NCBI GenBank assembly: GCA_012932865.1
Contig: SAXG01000023.1
Location: forward strand, 237,114-301,113
Length of the DNA: 64,000 nucleotides
Direction: 5' to 3'
Source: Amylostereum areolatum
Taxonomy: Eukaryota > Basidiomycota > Agaricomycetes > Russulales > Stereaceae
Shown: positions 20,905 through 30,747 of the stretch, in pieces
Numbering within the stretch: the stretch's first letter is position 1
How the letters are laid out: every line of letters begins with the position of its first letter
The notes under the pieces: generated by a model
Told to the model about the DNA's origin: nothing
Seen by the model: the letters and a program-made list of their open reading frames with translations, nothing else
The model's database searches: none
Translations under genes and position numbers: made by a program

Positions 20905-22014
20905 TCAGCATAGCGCCGAGGCCCCTCGCCCACGCCCTGAAGCAACCCGAGTTACAGACCGAAGACGCACCACGAGGCCGGGGACCAGAATGTGCGAAAC
21001 AGGTTTGGTGGGATGAACGGGCAGACCCACGCTGACGCAAGCGACTGCCCGCGCACGGCGCCGCCAAAAGGCGGCACGATCGTGCATGACATCCGCCTCA
21101 AAGATGGCGCCGCGGAGGGAATACGTGGGATAGCAGGGCAGGGAGGGCTCGTGCATGCTGTCGTGCTCCCACACGGGCTTCAGGTAGCGTTGGTAATCCG
21201 CCCATGCTACGATGTCGATGAGGAGGCGCTGGATCTCCCGGAACCACATGATGGCATCGACGAGTGAGAGCAAGCCGTCCAATAGCTTGTTCACCGCGCG
21301 ACTCACGCGAACGATTTGTTGATAAACATAGCGGCGAGAGGGGTCGTCCGATTGTGGATAGAGGGCCTGCGCATACTGAAGCGCCCACAATGACTTGTCG
21401 GAGACCATGGAGTCGATTTGTGTTGAGAGCGCCTTGTCGACGCGGCCGAGAGGTCCGGCGGCGGTGTCTAGGACCTTTGCCCACCATCGAGGCATGAAAT
21501 CGCAGAACAAGAAGTCGACGTCTTCCTCGAGATGGATGTAGGAGGCGAAGGGCTTGCGATAAGTGGGGGTGGGGGTGGGGGTGAGGGGAAGGGGCGCGCG
21601 GGGGTGAGCCTGGTGGGGAATGCCACGGCGCACTGCAGGATGCAAAGGTGCGACAACCAAGTGGGGCTCTTTGATATCCCATATCTGGGGCCATTTGGTG
21701 TACTCGTGAACGCCAAGCATGCCATCGCTGAAGTATGTGAAGATGTCCCCGGGGGCATGCCACGGCAGCTCGGGGAGCCAGAACGCGTTGGGCGAGGTGA
21801 TGTAGAACAGACCGCGGGAGTGGGGCGCCTCGCCGATCACGAAGCAATCGGTCGCTCGGAAGCGAACCTTCGCGGGATCGAACTTGGGGAACGACTCGGA
21901 TTGCAAAACGGTGAGGTCGGCGAGGTTCAGGGGCTCGGGCGGGGGGAGGTTCAGGGACTGGGCCTCACTGAGGAGGGCTTCAGCGACGGTGACATCGAGC
22001 GAGCAAAAAGACAT
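20905..22014 (-). CDS. Unrecognised 370-residue protein
   Basis: The frame is open further right to 22557, but that part is Pro-rich noise; the ATG at 22014 (MSFCSLDVTVAEALLSEAQS) begins convincing protein. Notable segments: ITSPNAFWLPELPWHAPGD, HLEEDVDFLFCDFMPRWWAK and a helical region around VYQQIVRVSRAVNKLLDGLL. About residues 130-150 are a TPTPT low-complexity insert that may be an intron. I recognise no domain; it resembles uncharacterised mushroom ORFs often seen near transposons. Its 3' end shares a block with 18.97 kb. Confidence 0.5.
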   Translation of the reverse strand: MSFCSLDVTVAEALLSEAQSLNLPPPEPLNLADLTVLQSESFPKFDPAKVRFRATDCFVIGEAPHSRGLFYITSPNAFWLPELPWHAPGDIFTYFSDGMLGVHEYTKWPQIWDIKEPHLVVAPLHPAVRRGIPHQAHPRAPLPLTPTPTPTYRKPFASYIHLEEDVDFLFCDFMPRWWAKVLDTAAGPLGRVDKALSTQIDSMVSDKSLWALQYAQALYPQSDDPSRRYVYQQIVRVSRAVNKLLDGLLSLVDAIMWFREIQRLLIDIVAWADYQRYLKPVWEHDSMHEPSLPCYPTYSLRGAIFEADVMHDRAAFWRRRARAVACVSVGLPVHPTKPVSHILVPGLVVRLRSVTRVASGRGRGASALC

Positions 22015-23640
22015 ACATGGACGGGTCAGAGGTGCTGCCGAATGCTGGCTGGGGATTTGTGGTCGACGTGGCTGCAGAGTGCGAGGACATGGTATCGATG
22101 TTGAGGGCTGGGAGCGTGGTACGAGTCGGACAATGAGCGAGGTTGGCCGGAGATCATATGGGTATGGATATACGCACAGAATCCGTGAAGGTGATCTGAT
22201 ATTTGGTGAGAAGGACGGGAGGAGGCAGGCCGGAGAGCGGGGGAGCTGTACGGGAGGAAAGAGATCGTTTTCTGCGCGAGCAGAAGGGGGCGAGGGGTCG
22301 GGGGTCGGGGGTCGGGGGGAGAGTGTGATATACGCACAAGAAGGGCCCGGGGGAGGCCTGGAAAAGGCGGCAGGAGTGTCCAGGTCGAGGATGTGCCACC
22401 ACACGAACGCGCCACTGCTAAAAAGCAGTAGATTGCGTCTGAGTTTCTGCGCGAGCAGAAGGTGCACAAAGGTCCCGGGCAGGAGAGCGGGAGGGGGATA
22501 TGGCGTAGGACCGCGTGGGGGACTGTGGACGTCTGTGGGTAAGGGCTTAATTGCCAAAGGGGACGCCCAAGGCGACGCGCGTGGGTTGGAATTATGTCAG
22601 AGCTTTTGGCGCTCAAACAGTGCACGTGGTCTGCGTTTGAATTAATTAGGTTTTTAGATACATTTAAGTATACCCCGGATCAAGTACCTAAGACCAAATG
22701 CGGCAGTAGCACGTGGTCTGCTTGTTCGCTTTCAAACCGGAAGTCGCGACGCCACGACCAAGACCGTCCCTCATACCAGCACTACTCTGGCTGTCCTTTC
22801 CTTTCCCCGGTGCCGCCCGTCCTCCATCCTCCAAGGCCCGGCCTCGTTTGCATTGTGGACTTCTGCCTTTGTGCAGAAGCTTGTCGGGTTCGCACTCCGT
22901 CTTTGTCACGGGTGTCCTGACTCGACCGTCCGATTCCAGGGCCCAACAATGGGCTTTCTCTCATGGACGCGCAGGATGCCAAATATCGGCGGACGATCTG
23001 GTGCGTGGAGATTTACCTTAGTGCACTTGGATCTCATCGGAAAGTGCGCAAAGGCAATGACATCACAGTTTTCATTGCTCACGGAGGCTAGCAAAACGTG
23101 TAGGGCGGAGGTGAGGAAGGTGGAGGGCTACGTTGGAGGATCGGGAGGTAAGTACTTAAGTATCGAGGTCTGGAATTTGGGGCGGGCTGACCGAATACCT
23201 TTTAGACGGAAAGCGGCGGGGTCAGGGGGGATCGTTTGAGGTTATGTTGGGGGTGCGTGGAGTAGTGTCAAATAGTGAGACATTAGCAACGCGAGACGCG
23301 CGTCTGGAAAGTGGACCTGGCTATGGATGTGCAATTCAAATGATGAGGTTGAGGTGATCTTGCGAAGTGCCGTCGCCGTTAAGTATCAACGCCGTGGGGC
23401 CTAGATGCGCTGACTCTCATGGCGTCAAACGACAAGTCTCCCGTCAAGCCAGGAAGATCTCCCGGCGTCTTTGCGGCCGGGTCCGTGGCGCTGAACACTC
23501 AGCGACTGCCTGGGACGCCTCGACGGGCCAGGGTGGGGGGCCCGCAGACCCTGTGATGACTTATTCTCGGTCGGAGAGAATATGGATCACGCCGACTCAA
23601 CCTCTGAAAGCTCCGTCCTTCGAGGGCTGCGTCACGCCCA
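22015..23640. other. No supported gene
   Basis: Spacer between the divergent minus-strand ORF and the KDZ gene. Contains GTCGGGG triplets near 22300 and isolated short frames. An upstream exon of the KDZ gene may lie near 23419 (ATG, ASNDKSPVKPGRSPGVF) but it meets a stop without a clear donor. Confidence 0.4.
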
Positions 23641-26600
23641 AGGGACACGCCCCTGTTCAGACCATGTCGGGGGGGCTGCGTCAGGGCCGGGGGAGCACGC
23701 CGCATAAGGTCAAGGCGGGTGGTGGATCGGTGCGCGGAGGATGGACCACAAACCCTTTCACGGGTCCTCATTCCGCGAAGGACGATGCGGCGGCTGCGGC
23801 GAGGGAGGCGAAGGCGGCAGCGAAAGAAGCGGCGAAGGCGGAAGCGGAAGCAGAGAAAGACGCGGCGGCGCAGGTCGCGGCATAAGGCGTTGGGGAAGGA
23901 CGGGCCTGCACCCAAGAGGGCAAGGGTGAACAACACAATAGTGAGTTTTGCTTGGCCATGGTGGAACGCGCGCACATGCTTAGGTTGGTTGGCAGGCTCC
24001 GTCCAAGCGCATGAATCAATTCCTGAGCACTCAAGCGGGCCCGGCGCATGACACATTGCTGGCGCGAGAGGCGGGGCCAACGCTGAGCGTGTGCTCCATC
24101 TGCAAGAAGAGCGAGGGTACCGAGGCCATGCCCCTCTATCGATGCGTGGAGTGTTTTTTCTCCAAGCCTGCATGTGGGACGTGTACGATGAATGACCACC
24201 GTCGCATGCCATTTCATCGGATCGAGGTGTGGGACAAAGATACTGGATTTTGGACGCGCACGGAGTTGGACAAGCTGAACATGGTGGTGTACACCGGGCA
24301 CGAACCAGATGTGTTGCTTGCTCAGTTTGAGACCGCCAAGGGAGACGACGATATGCACTGACGAGGGGTTTTAGACCGCACACATAAGCTATTGCTATTG
24401 CCCGCAGGAGGGGACCGGCGTCCAGGAGCCCGAGGCGTTGCAATTGCTCAGGATCGGTCTGTTCCCCGGGTCATGGGAGAAAACCTCAGACGGCGTTCTG
24501 CACGCGCCTGCTCGATAAGTTCCTCCTCCTGTCCTGCCAGTCTCAAACCGCTTGCCAAGACTACGTCAAGTATCTGGAACGGTTGAGCGAGGGCGTCTTG
24601 TTCACCAAAGTGGTGGTGAGTTACCTATCGGCGAGGGCTCGATCTAGGTACTGACCGCGTTGGTGTTAGAATCGATATCGGGAATGGTTGACTAGCAACC
24701 GAGAACACTCTTACCTGACGATGGTCAGGCGTTCGGGAACGAGGCCGGGGACCCACCTTGGGGCTGGTAAGCTGGCAATCCTGTGCCCAGCTTGTCCTCA
24801 GCCGGGCTTAAACATGGAGCTGGATTGGATGGATCGTCCCGAGGAGGAGTGGTATTGGTCTCCTACTGTGTGGGCAAATGCCACTTGGCTGACACTTAAC
24901 GCTTTCAGGTACTTGGACGCGTTGTTTTACACTGTGGATGGAAATTACCAGCAAGATCAAAAGGTCAAGCCCTTGGACCCGAACGACGTCGCTTTAACGG
25001 AGGGCAGCGCCTACTTTGCAAACATGGAGGACTTTACGGAGTATCAGAAGACGTTGGGCCCGATGGAGCCAGAGGTGAGTTGGTCGCTGCGGATGCATTG
25101 GTCGACGCTGACGCACGCGTTCAGCCTTCAAGCTGTCAACCTTTCCGCGCCATGGGGCACGGGGTATGGTGGGGGAGCGTCGCCGGGACCCTGGGCTTGT
25201 CCTGCGCACGCCATATGTTCGTCCTACCAGCAGGAGGCGTGGATCTCCAGAAAGGAGAAAGGTAACTATCGTACTCCGATGTATGGACATTTTCGTTGAT
25301 GGAATGGACTCGTGCAGGTTCGTTAACGTCGACTTCGCGCTGGCCTCAGGGCTGCAGCCGTGGATGACCTTGTCGCTGCACATATTCGCATATGACATCG
25401 GGTGCCAATACTGCATCAATTTCGAGAAGCGGATGCTCGAGTTGAAAAAGGTGGTCGCCGAGTGCAAATCCCTGGCAAATCTGGATTGGCCAAAGATTAT
25501 CCGGGTTATCGGGAAGTTTCACCTCCCGGGGCACAAGCCGGGGTGCAGGTATAATTTCTCTTGCAACTTCTTACCTGGATTGGGGCGCACAGATGGGGAA
25601 GGGCAAGAGCGGATTTGGGCGACGCTGAACGCGCTCGGGGCTAGCACGCGGGAGATGACTTCGGGTCACCGCCATGACAGAATCAACTGACCACCATGGC
25701 GACATGAATTGGCGTAGGACGGTGGGAGTGGGTGAGCATCGCAAGTGATGGTCCAATATAGTTTTTACTGACGTTTCGTAGGAAAGGCGTGCGTGAGGAA
25801 GCACAAGGAGGCTGTGGAACAAATTGGCGTCGTGAACGCGGTGGTGGCGGATGTCGAGGGCGGGTTGGAGGCTGAGACGGTGGTGAAATGGAGAGATGAG
25901 GAGAAGGAGTGGCTCAGCAAGGTTACGGACTTCAAGAACCACAAAGGGCTGAACAATCCGTACGAGCCGAGCACCAGCACGACGAAAGGTGAGCTGAGGC
26001 GCATGCTTCCGGGGCGATTGGACTGACCAATGGCCAGGGTTCACTTCAAAAGGATGCCTTGGAAATGTTGAGCGAGTCGGCCAGTCGTAAGGATGTGACG
26101 GCGGGATTGGCAGGAACGATATCAGAGGGGATCGCTTTGGAGGAGGCTAGGTACGTGGCATCCTTGGCGACGCTACAACGGCTCAAAGTGTTCTGCGCAG
26201 GGCACAGCTGCTGAAGAAGCTCGAGAACGACCCTGAAGCCGACACAAAAGCGACGAAGGAGGCAAAGAAGAACTGGTGGCGACGATTCGAAGACTGGACG
26301 GAAATGCGGCGTTTATTCTTGGACGTCGTGAAGGTGGCGGCGTCTGAGTTGGCTGTGGAAAATGTGGCGGATGGTGGTTACGAGGAGGTGGAGGATAAGC
26401 TGGAGGAGGGATACGGGGACGGGAAGGAAGCAACGGGCCAGACGCGGAAGAGGAGGCAGGAGGACGACGGTACGAATCGGGATGACGGGGTACGCGGCGC
26501 TCTGTGGAAGGATGTGGCGGAAGCGACGGTGGAGCTTCCTTGCCATTGGGGGGAGGAACTCAAAGCAGCAGCGGCGGCGAAGGGCGCGGTGGACGCAGAA

Positions 26601-27358
26601 CGGATGCTGCGGGAGGGTGAAGCCAACGAGGCTCTGGATGACGTTCGGGTCCAACTGATCACATCTTACGCCTTGCTCAGGGGAGCGCGCAACGTCTCCG
26701 GTGTCAAGAAGAACTTGCGCGAGTTTGCGAAGCAGGAACGCAAGAGAGCGGCAGTCGCCTTAGCTGCAGACCGATATCGTCGCGCAAGGCTGGCTCTTCT
26801 GCGCCTCTGCATGAAGCCAGAAGACCAGAAGTATCGGCCCTTGGCGCGAGAGGACGTTGTGGCATTCACGGTGGCATCAGACAAGGACACGCTCGGGGAG
26901 GGGAAGACCAACCCTTCCTGGGTCTGGAGCGACTTCACCTTTGTTCATAACCAAGACGATGGCAAAGTGAAGAAGTACTGCGGGGAAAGTACGTGCTGTG
27001 TGGACCAAACTCAGTCCTACATGCTCATGCCGGCTTCTTTATTAGTGCTGAAGGTACACTGGTTTCGGACGCGGGCACTGCAGGCCCGGTGGACCGAGGA
27101 AAAGGCCTTGCTAGAGCGGGAGATGCGCCGTATCGTGCGCTTCTTTTGCGCAAAGGTAGAACAATGGTATGGCCTGGCGAAAGAATCTGTAGTGGCCAAC
27201 AGGGCCGGCGAGGCGGCGTATCGTCGAAAGTAAGCTCTGAGTACCACACTGGTTGTGCCCCGGCTGACGCCCGCGCTAGACAAAGTCATAACTATCGGAG
27301 TCTTCTGGAAGAGTGTTTAAAGGATTTCGCGGGCGTGGTTGATGTGTCGGACTGGTAA
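23641..27358 (+). pseudogene. KDZ-family transposase with CxC2 cysteine cluster, two frameshifts
   Basis: Many exons separated by 50-60 nt introns. N-terminal part: Ala/Lys/Glu-rich helix, then the CxC2 cluster CSICKKSEGTEAMPLYRC...CFFSKPACGTC (24091-24190). Next GLFPGSWEK, GKLAILCPACPQPGLNM, ARHMFVLPAGGVDLQKGER, then FAYDIGCQYCINFEKRM with the aspartate typical of this family, KFHLPGHKPGCRYNFS and TSGHRHD. C-terminal exons (25.78-27.36 kb) match the long helical tail of KDZ proteins and end ...VVDVSDW. Broken twice: the run AAAA at 24480-24483 has one A too many (GLFPGSWEK is followed in the next frame by QTAFCTRLLDKF), and an extra T at 25688 makes a stop (HDRIN stop) before DHHGDMNWRRT in the next frame. 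The intron after DDDMH also seems to have lost its GT. Kyakuja-Dileera-Zisupton elements are cut-and-paste transposons abundant in basidiomycetes. Confidence 0.85.
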
Positions 27359-27721
27359 GGGTGGTCAGGGAGTGGGTGCTGGGTGTATGACATTAGAAAT
27401 ATTATTATTCATATGGATGCGTGTGGCTTTCGCGCAGTTTGGATTGGACTCCGGACCATGGCCCCTGCTCCATGGCGGCGAGCACAGCACACTCAACCAC
27501 GCAAAGGTATGCCATGGGCTCTGTATACAGGGGGGTTTGGCGTAGCGCGCTCAACGGATTGCCTTCACAGAATGGATGTATTATTATGGGGAACAAAAAG
27601 TACACAGTGGGAGGGTGGGGTGACAATGAGGGACGACTCTTTTCGAAGACACCGGATTCACGTGAGTGTCAACTCGCGGCGGTCTGGCCTATGGATATTG
27701 GATGATTGTTGTCTTATCCGC

Positions 27722-28000
27722 TTGAACAGACTTCTCGCGCAAATGCGTTAACGGGTTTCTTGGGGGAACACGTTAACGGATTTCTTGCGCGGCGTGAACA
27801 GACTTCTCGCACAGAGGCGTTAACGGGCTTCTTGCGGACGCGTTAACAGGTTTCTTGGGCGGACGCGTTAACGGATTCCTCGCGCAGAGGCGTTAACGGG
27901 TTTCTTGGGTGGACGCGTTAACGGATTCCTCGCGCGGACGCGTTAACGGGTTTCTTGGGCGGACGCGTTAACAGATTCCTCGCGCGGACGCGTTAACGGT
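27722..28000. repeat. 25-bp tandem array around GTTAAC
   Basis: About ten copies with period 25 (exact from 27841 on). Two types alternate: CGTTAACGGGTTTCTTGGGC and CGTTAACGGATTCCTCGCGC, giving a 50-bp higher-order unit. The left three copies are diverged (GTGAACAGACTTC). Confidence 0.93.
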
Positions 28001-28260
28001 GTCCGACCGATCTAGGGCTCCGGGGGACTTGGTCTCATTAGATCGCTCAGCGCGCAATCGGTTCCTCGTCTGGGCCCGGCTTCTGGTGTCAACCATGGAG
28101 GCTGGTCCAATCGCCGTCCCTCAACATTTTCTGCCCTTCGTCCACCAAGCGCAACGACAATAATCGCTGTAACCTACCCCCTCCCGGAATATTCGTCGAT
28201 TGCCCGGGTATGTTGATCACCATTCGCTTGCATTTCTCGCTAACAGATCTCCAGCTCAAC

Positions 28261-30202
28261 ATGTCTGACGCCCTCCCCACCGAAGTGCTTCAAATGGTCT
28301 TCCGCCATCTCCGCGACACCTCGACCAGCACGGGGATCCTCGTCCATCCAGGGCCATGGATTTCGGCCACGCACGTCTGTCGGCGGTGGCGTGCATGTGC
28401 CATCGCAGACCGCGCTCTCTGGTCCATAATCCCGATCGCGTCACAATTTTGGTTCGACCTATTCGTCGAACGCCTAGGGAACCACCCCGCCGACCTACAG
28501 AGTGTGCCGCAGTCCCCGCGCGATGTCGCCCGCGATGTCTTTCCGGCTGGCTGGCATGCCCGGATCGTCCATCTCCTCAGTCTTCAATGTCCGTTCCGGT
28601 CCATCGTAGCGTCCGTCCGCGACTGCCCCCCGGATCGCCTCGTCGCCGCATGCACATCCAGTTTACGCTGCGTCACTCTCACGTCCGACCAGCGCGTTCC
28701 CTGGGCTCTTCCCGCCGTGGATCGAGACAGGTGGGGCCAGAATGTCTGGACGGAGCACGACGCGACCCTCCCCAACCCGCCGCCCAACGCCATTGCCAGG
28801 CTCGCATCCCTCAAACTCTCAGGCATTTTATTGTCTCCAACTTCATCGTGGTTCAACCCCGGTCTGGCGCGCGTGGATCTGCTCGGTGTTCGCCAATGGA
28901 CAACCACCTCCGAGTTCGTGGCCACCCTCGCGTCTCTCCCCCAGCTTCGCGAATTGACGTTGGCGTACGCCCTCCCGCTCGTACGAGGTGCCATGTGCCC
29001 CCCTTCCGACATGCGCGTGGCCCTCCCTCGCTTGGAGCACCTCGAAATTGTGGACGAGACAACGCTCGTCCACCGCGCCCTCCTCGTTTGCGAAGTCCTC
29101 CCCAGCTGCCAGCACCAAATGACCGTGGACGGGTCTCACCGTGACATGATGCATTTGGAGGGCATCTTCCTCCTTCTCTTCCCCTCATCCCTCCCGATCC
29201 CCTCCGTCGCCATCTCGCACGATATCGACCGCGCATCGATACACGTCCCCGCCCACCTCGCCCATCATGTGCACATCGACGTCGACGTCGGGAACCAAGA
29301 CGCACGCTGGGGGTCTCGACAGCTCGCCCTACGGGGGCCTGTCCATCCTCCCCACCATGCTACCTGGGACGCCCCCCCCGAGTCCCCCTTTTGACGTCCT
29401 CCTCGCCAACCCTCCTCCTCATATGCGTCAAGTCGACACGCTGGTGGTCCAGGCAACGTCCGCGAGCAGCACGCGCGTGGGGCGCCTCTACGCCGCCCGC
29501 TTCTCACCTGTGACCCTCATTGCTGCCCATCGCGCAGCCGACGATTTGGCCGAGGGCCTGCCGTGGCTCCTCTCGCTGGGGCAAGTCCCGAGGCTCTCCC
29601 GTGTCGAGTTGGTTCACCCGGCGAAGCGCCTGCAGTTCGAAGACGACGACACCGCTTCCCTGCTGCACCGTTTGTTAGACGGGTTGTCGGACGCTGTTGA
29701 GTGCGGCTACGACGTGTGTCTGCCGCACATCTTCGTGCCGGGGTTGAAGCTCCTGTCGGGCCCGCCTATACCTCGCGATCATGACGAATACCGGGAACCC
29801 GAGGGTCCCGCGCGTCGCCCGTGGGGGTTCGACCGTTGGCTGTGGGAGCCTTTCCAGTTGCTGGGCGACGGAGACGGCACGCTAGGCCATATGGTTTGGC
29901 CTCGAGGCGCGCAAGAGGAAATTGAGGCGCAGGGGCTATGGACGTATCCAAGTGAGAGTGCCGAGCCAGGCATGGTACGTGCGCATACTCTGGGCGATCG
30001 ATGGTGGCGACAGAGGCTCCCCATCGTCACCGAGGAACTGCGAGAGATGGAGACGCTCTGCCCATGCCGCTCCAACTTCGACCGGGATCTCGCGCCCATG
30101 GAGTTTTTCGCACCGTCGATCCCCGGCGGGCATGGATGGTTTGGCATACTCGCGGTCGACGAGCATGTGACGGGAGTGCCGCCGTTCGATAGACGTTTGT
30201 AA
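28261..30202 (+). CDS. F-box protein, one apparent frameshift
   Basis: Starts MSDALPTEVLQMVFRHLRD, a textbook F-box first helix, followed by WISATHVCRRWRACAIADRA. The rest is a Leu-rich repeat-like domain (LASLPQLRELTLAYALPLV, ALPRLEHLEIVDE). The first frame ends at 29394, but matching protein continues in the next frame (LLANPPPHMRQVDTLVVQAT to FDRRL, stop 30200-30202). The switch is best placed in the run of five G at 29309-29313, where one G fewer gives DARWGLDSSPYGG. No intron of the right length (1 mod 3) with good borders was found. Likely an SCF substrate adaptor, substrate unknown. Could be a pseudogene or an assembly error. Confidence 0.75.
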
Positions 30203-30747
30203 TATAGTATGTTACATGTACCCTACCGGCGCACGGCGCACGACCATCTGACTTGCTTGTGGATGCCGCCGGTCCCCTCACGCGGCCGTCATGGTCCCGG
30301 CGTGCGCCGCACGGCGGGACAGTGGCGGCCGCGTACTACGTGGGGGCGTCAACGGCGCGGGAGGAGGGGGCGCACGGCGCACGACGAGTGCGAGCACGTG
30401 ACGACGGGGCGTGGGTGACGAGCGGGGGTCGAGACGCAACGGCGCGACGGCGGGGGCCGACGAGGGGTGCGCGAGAAGGCGGGCGGGACTGGCGGCGCAG
30501 GAGGAGGGGCACGAAGGGGCGTCGAGAGGGGCGGGGTCGAGAGGGGCGGCGCGCGACGGGCGGCGACGGACAAGGGGAGTAATTGGACTTATACTCACTT
30601 GGGATATATGTAGTGCAGGTCTTGAATGAAACGTAATGTGAAATGATAAGTACTGAAGCTTGAAGCTCTGAAATGAAATAGGGGTTTGATGTGCCTGGGG
30701 AGGGAGACAGATCAGATGCAACCAGTTACACAGCCGGATGCAACTAG
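30203..30747. other. No supported gene
   Basis: Downstream of two convergent genes. 30300-30580 is GC-rich with (GGCGCG)-like low complexity. 30690-30747 matches 14957-15018 as reverse complement. Confidence 0.5.

Noticed and set aside
20905..22557. 550-residue version of the minus-strand ORF
   Set aside because: Residues before the ATG at 22014 are Pro/Ser/Arg-rich noise; the shorter form is better supported.
27722..28000. Possible CRISPR array
   Set aside because: Period 25 with no unique spacers, in a eukaryotic context; it is a satellite.
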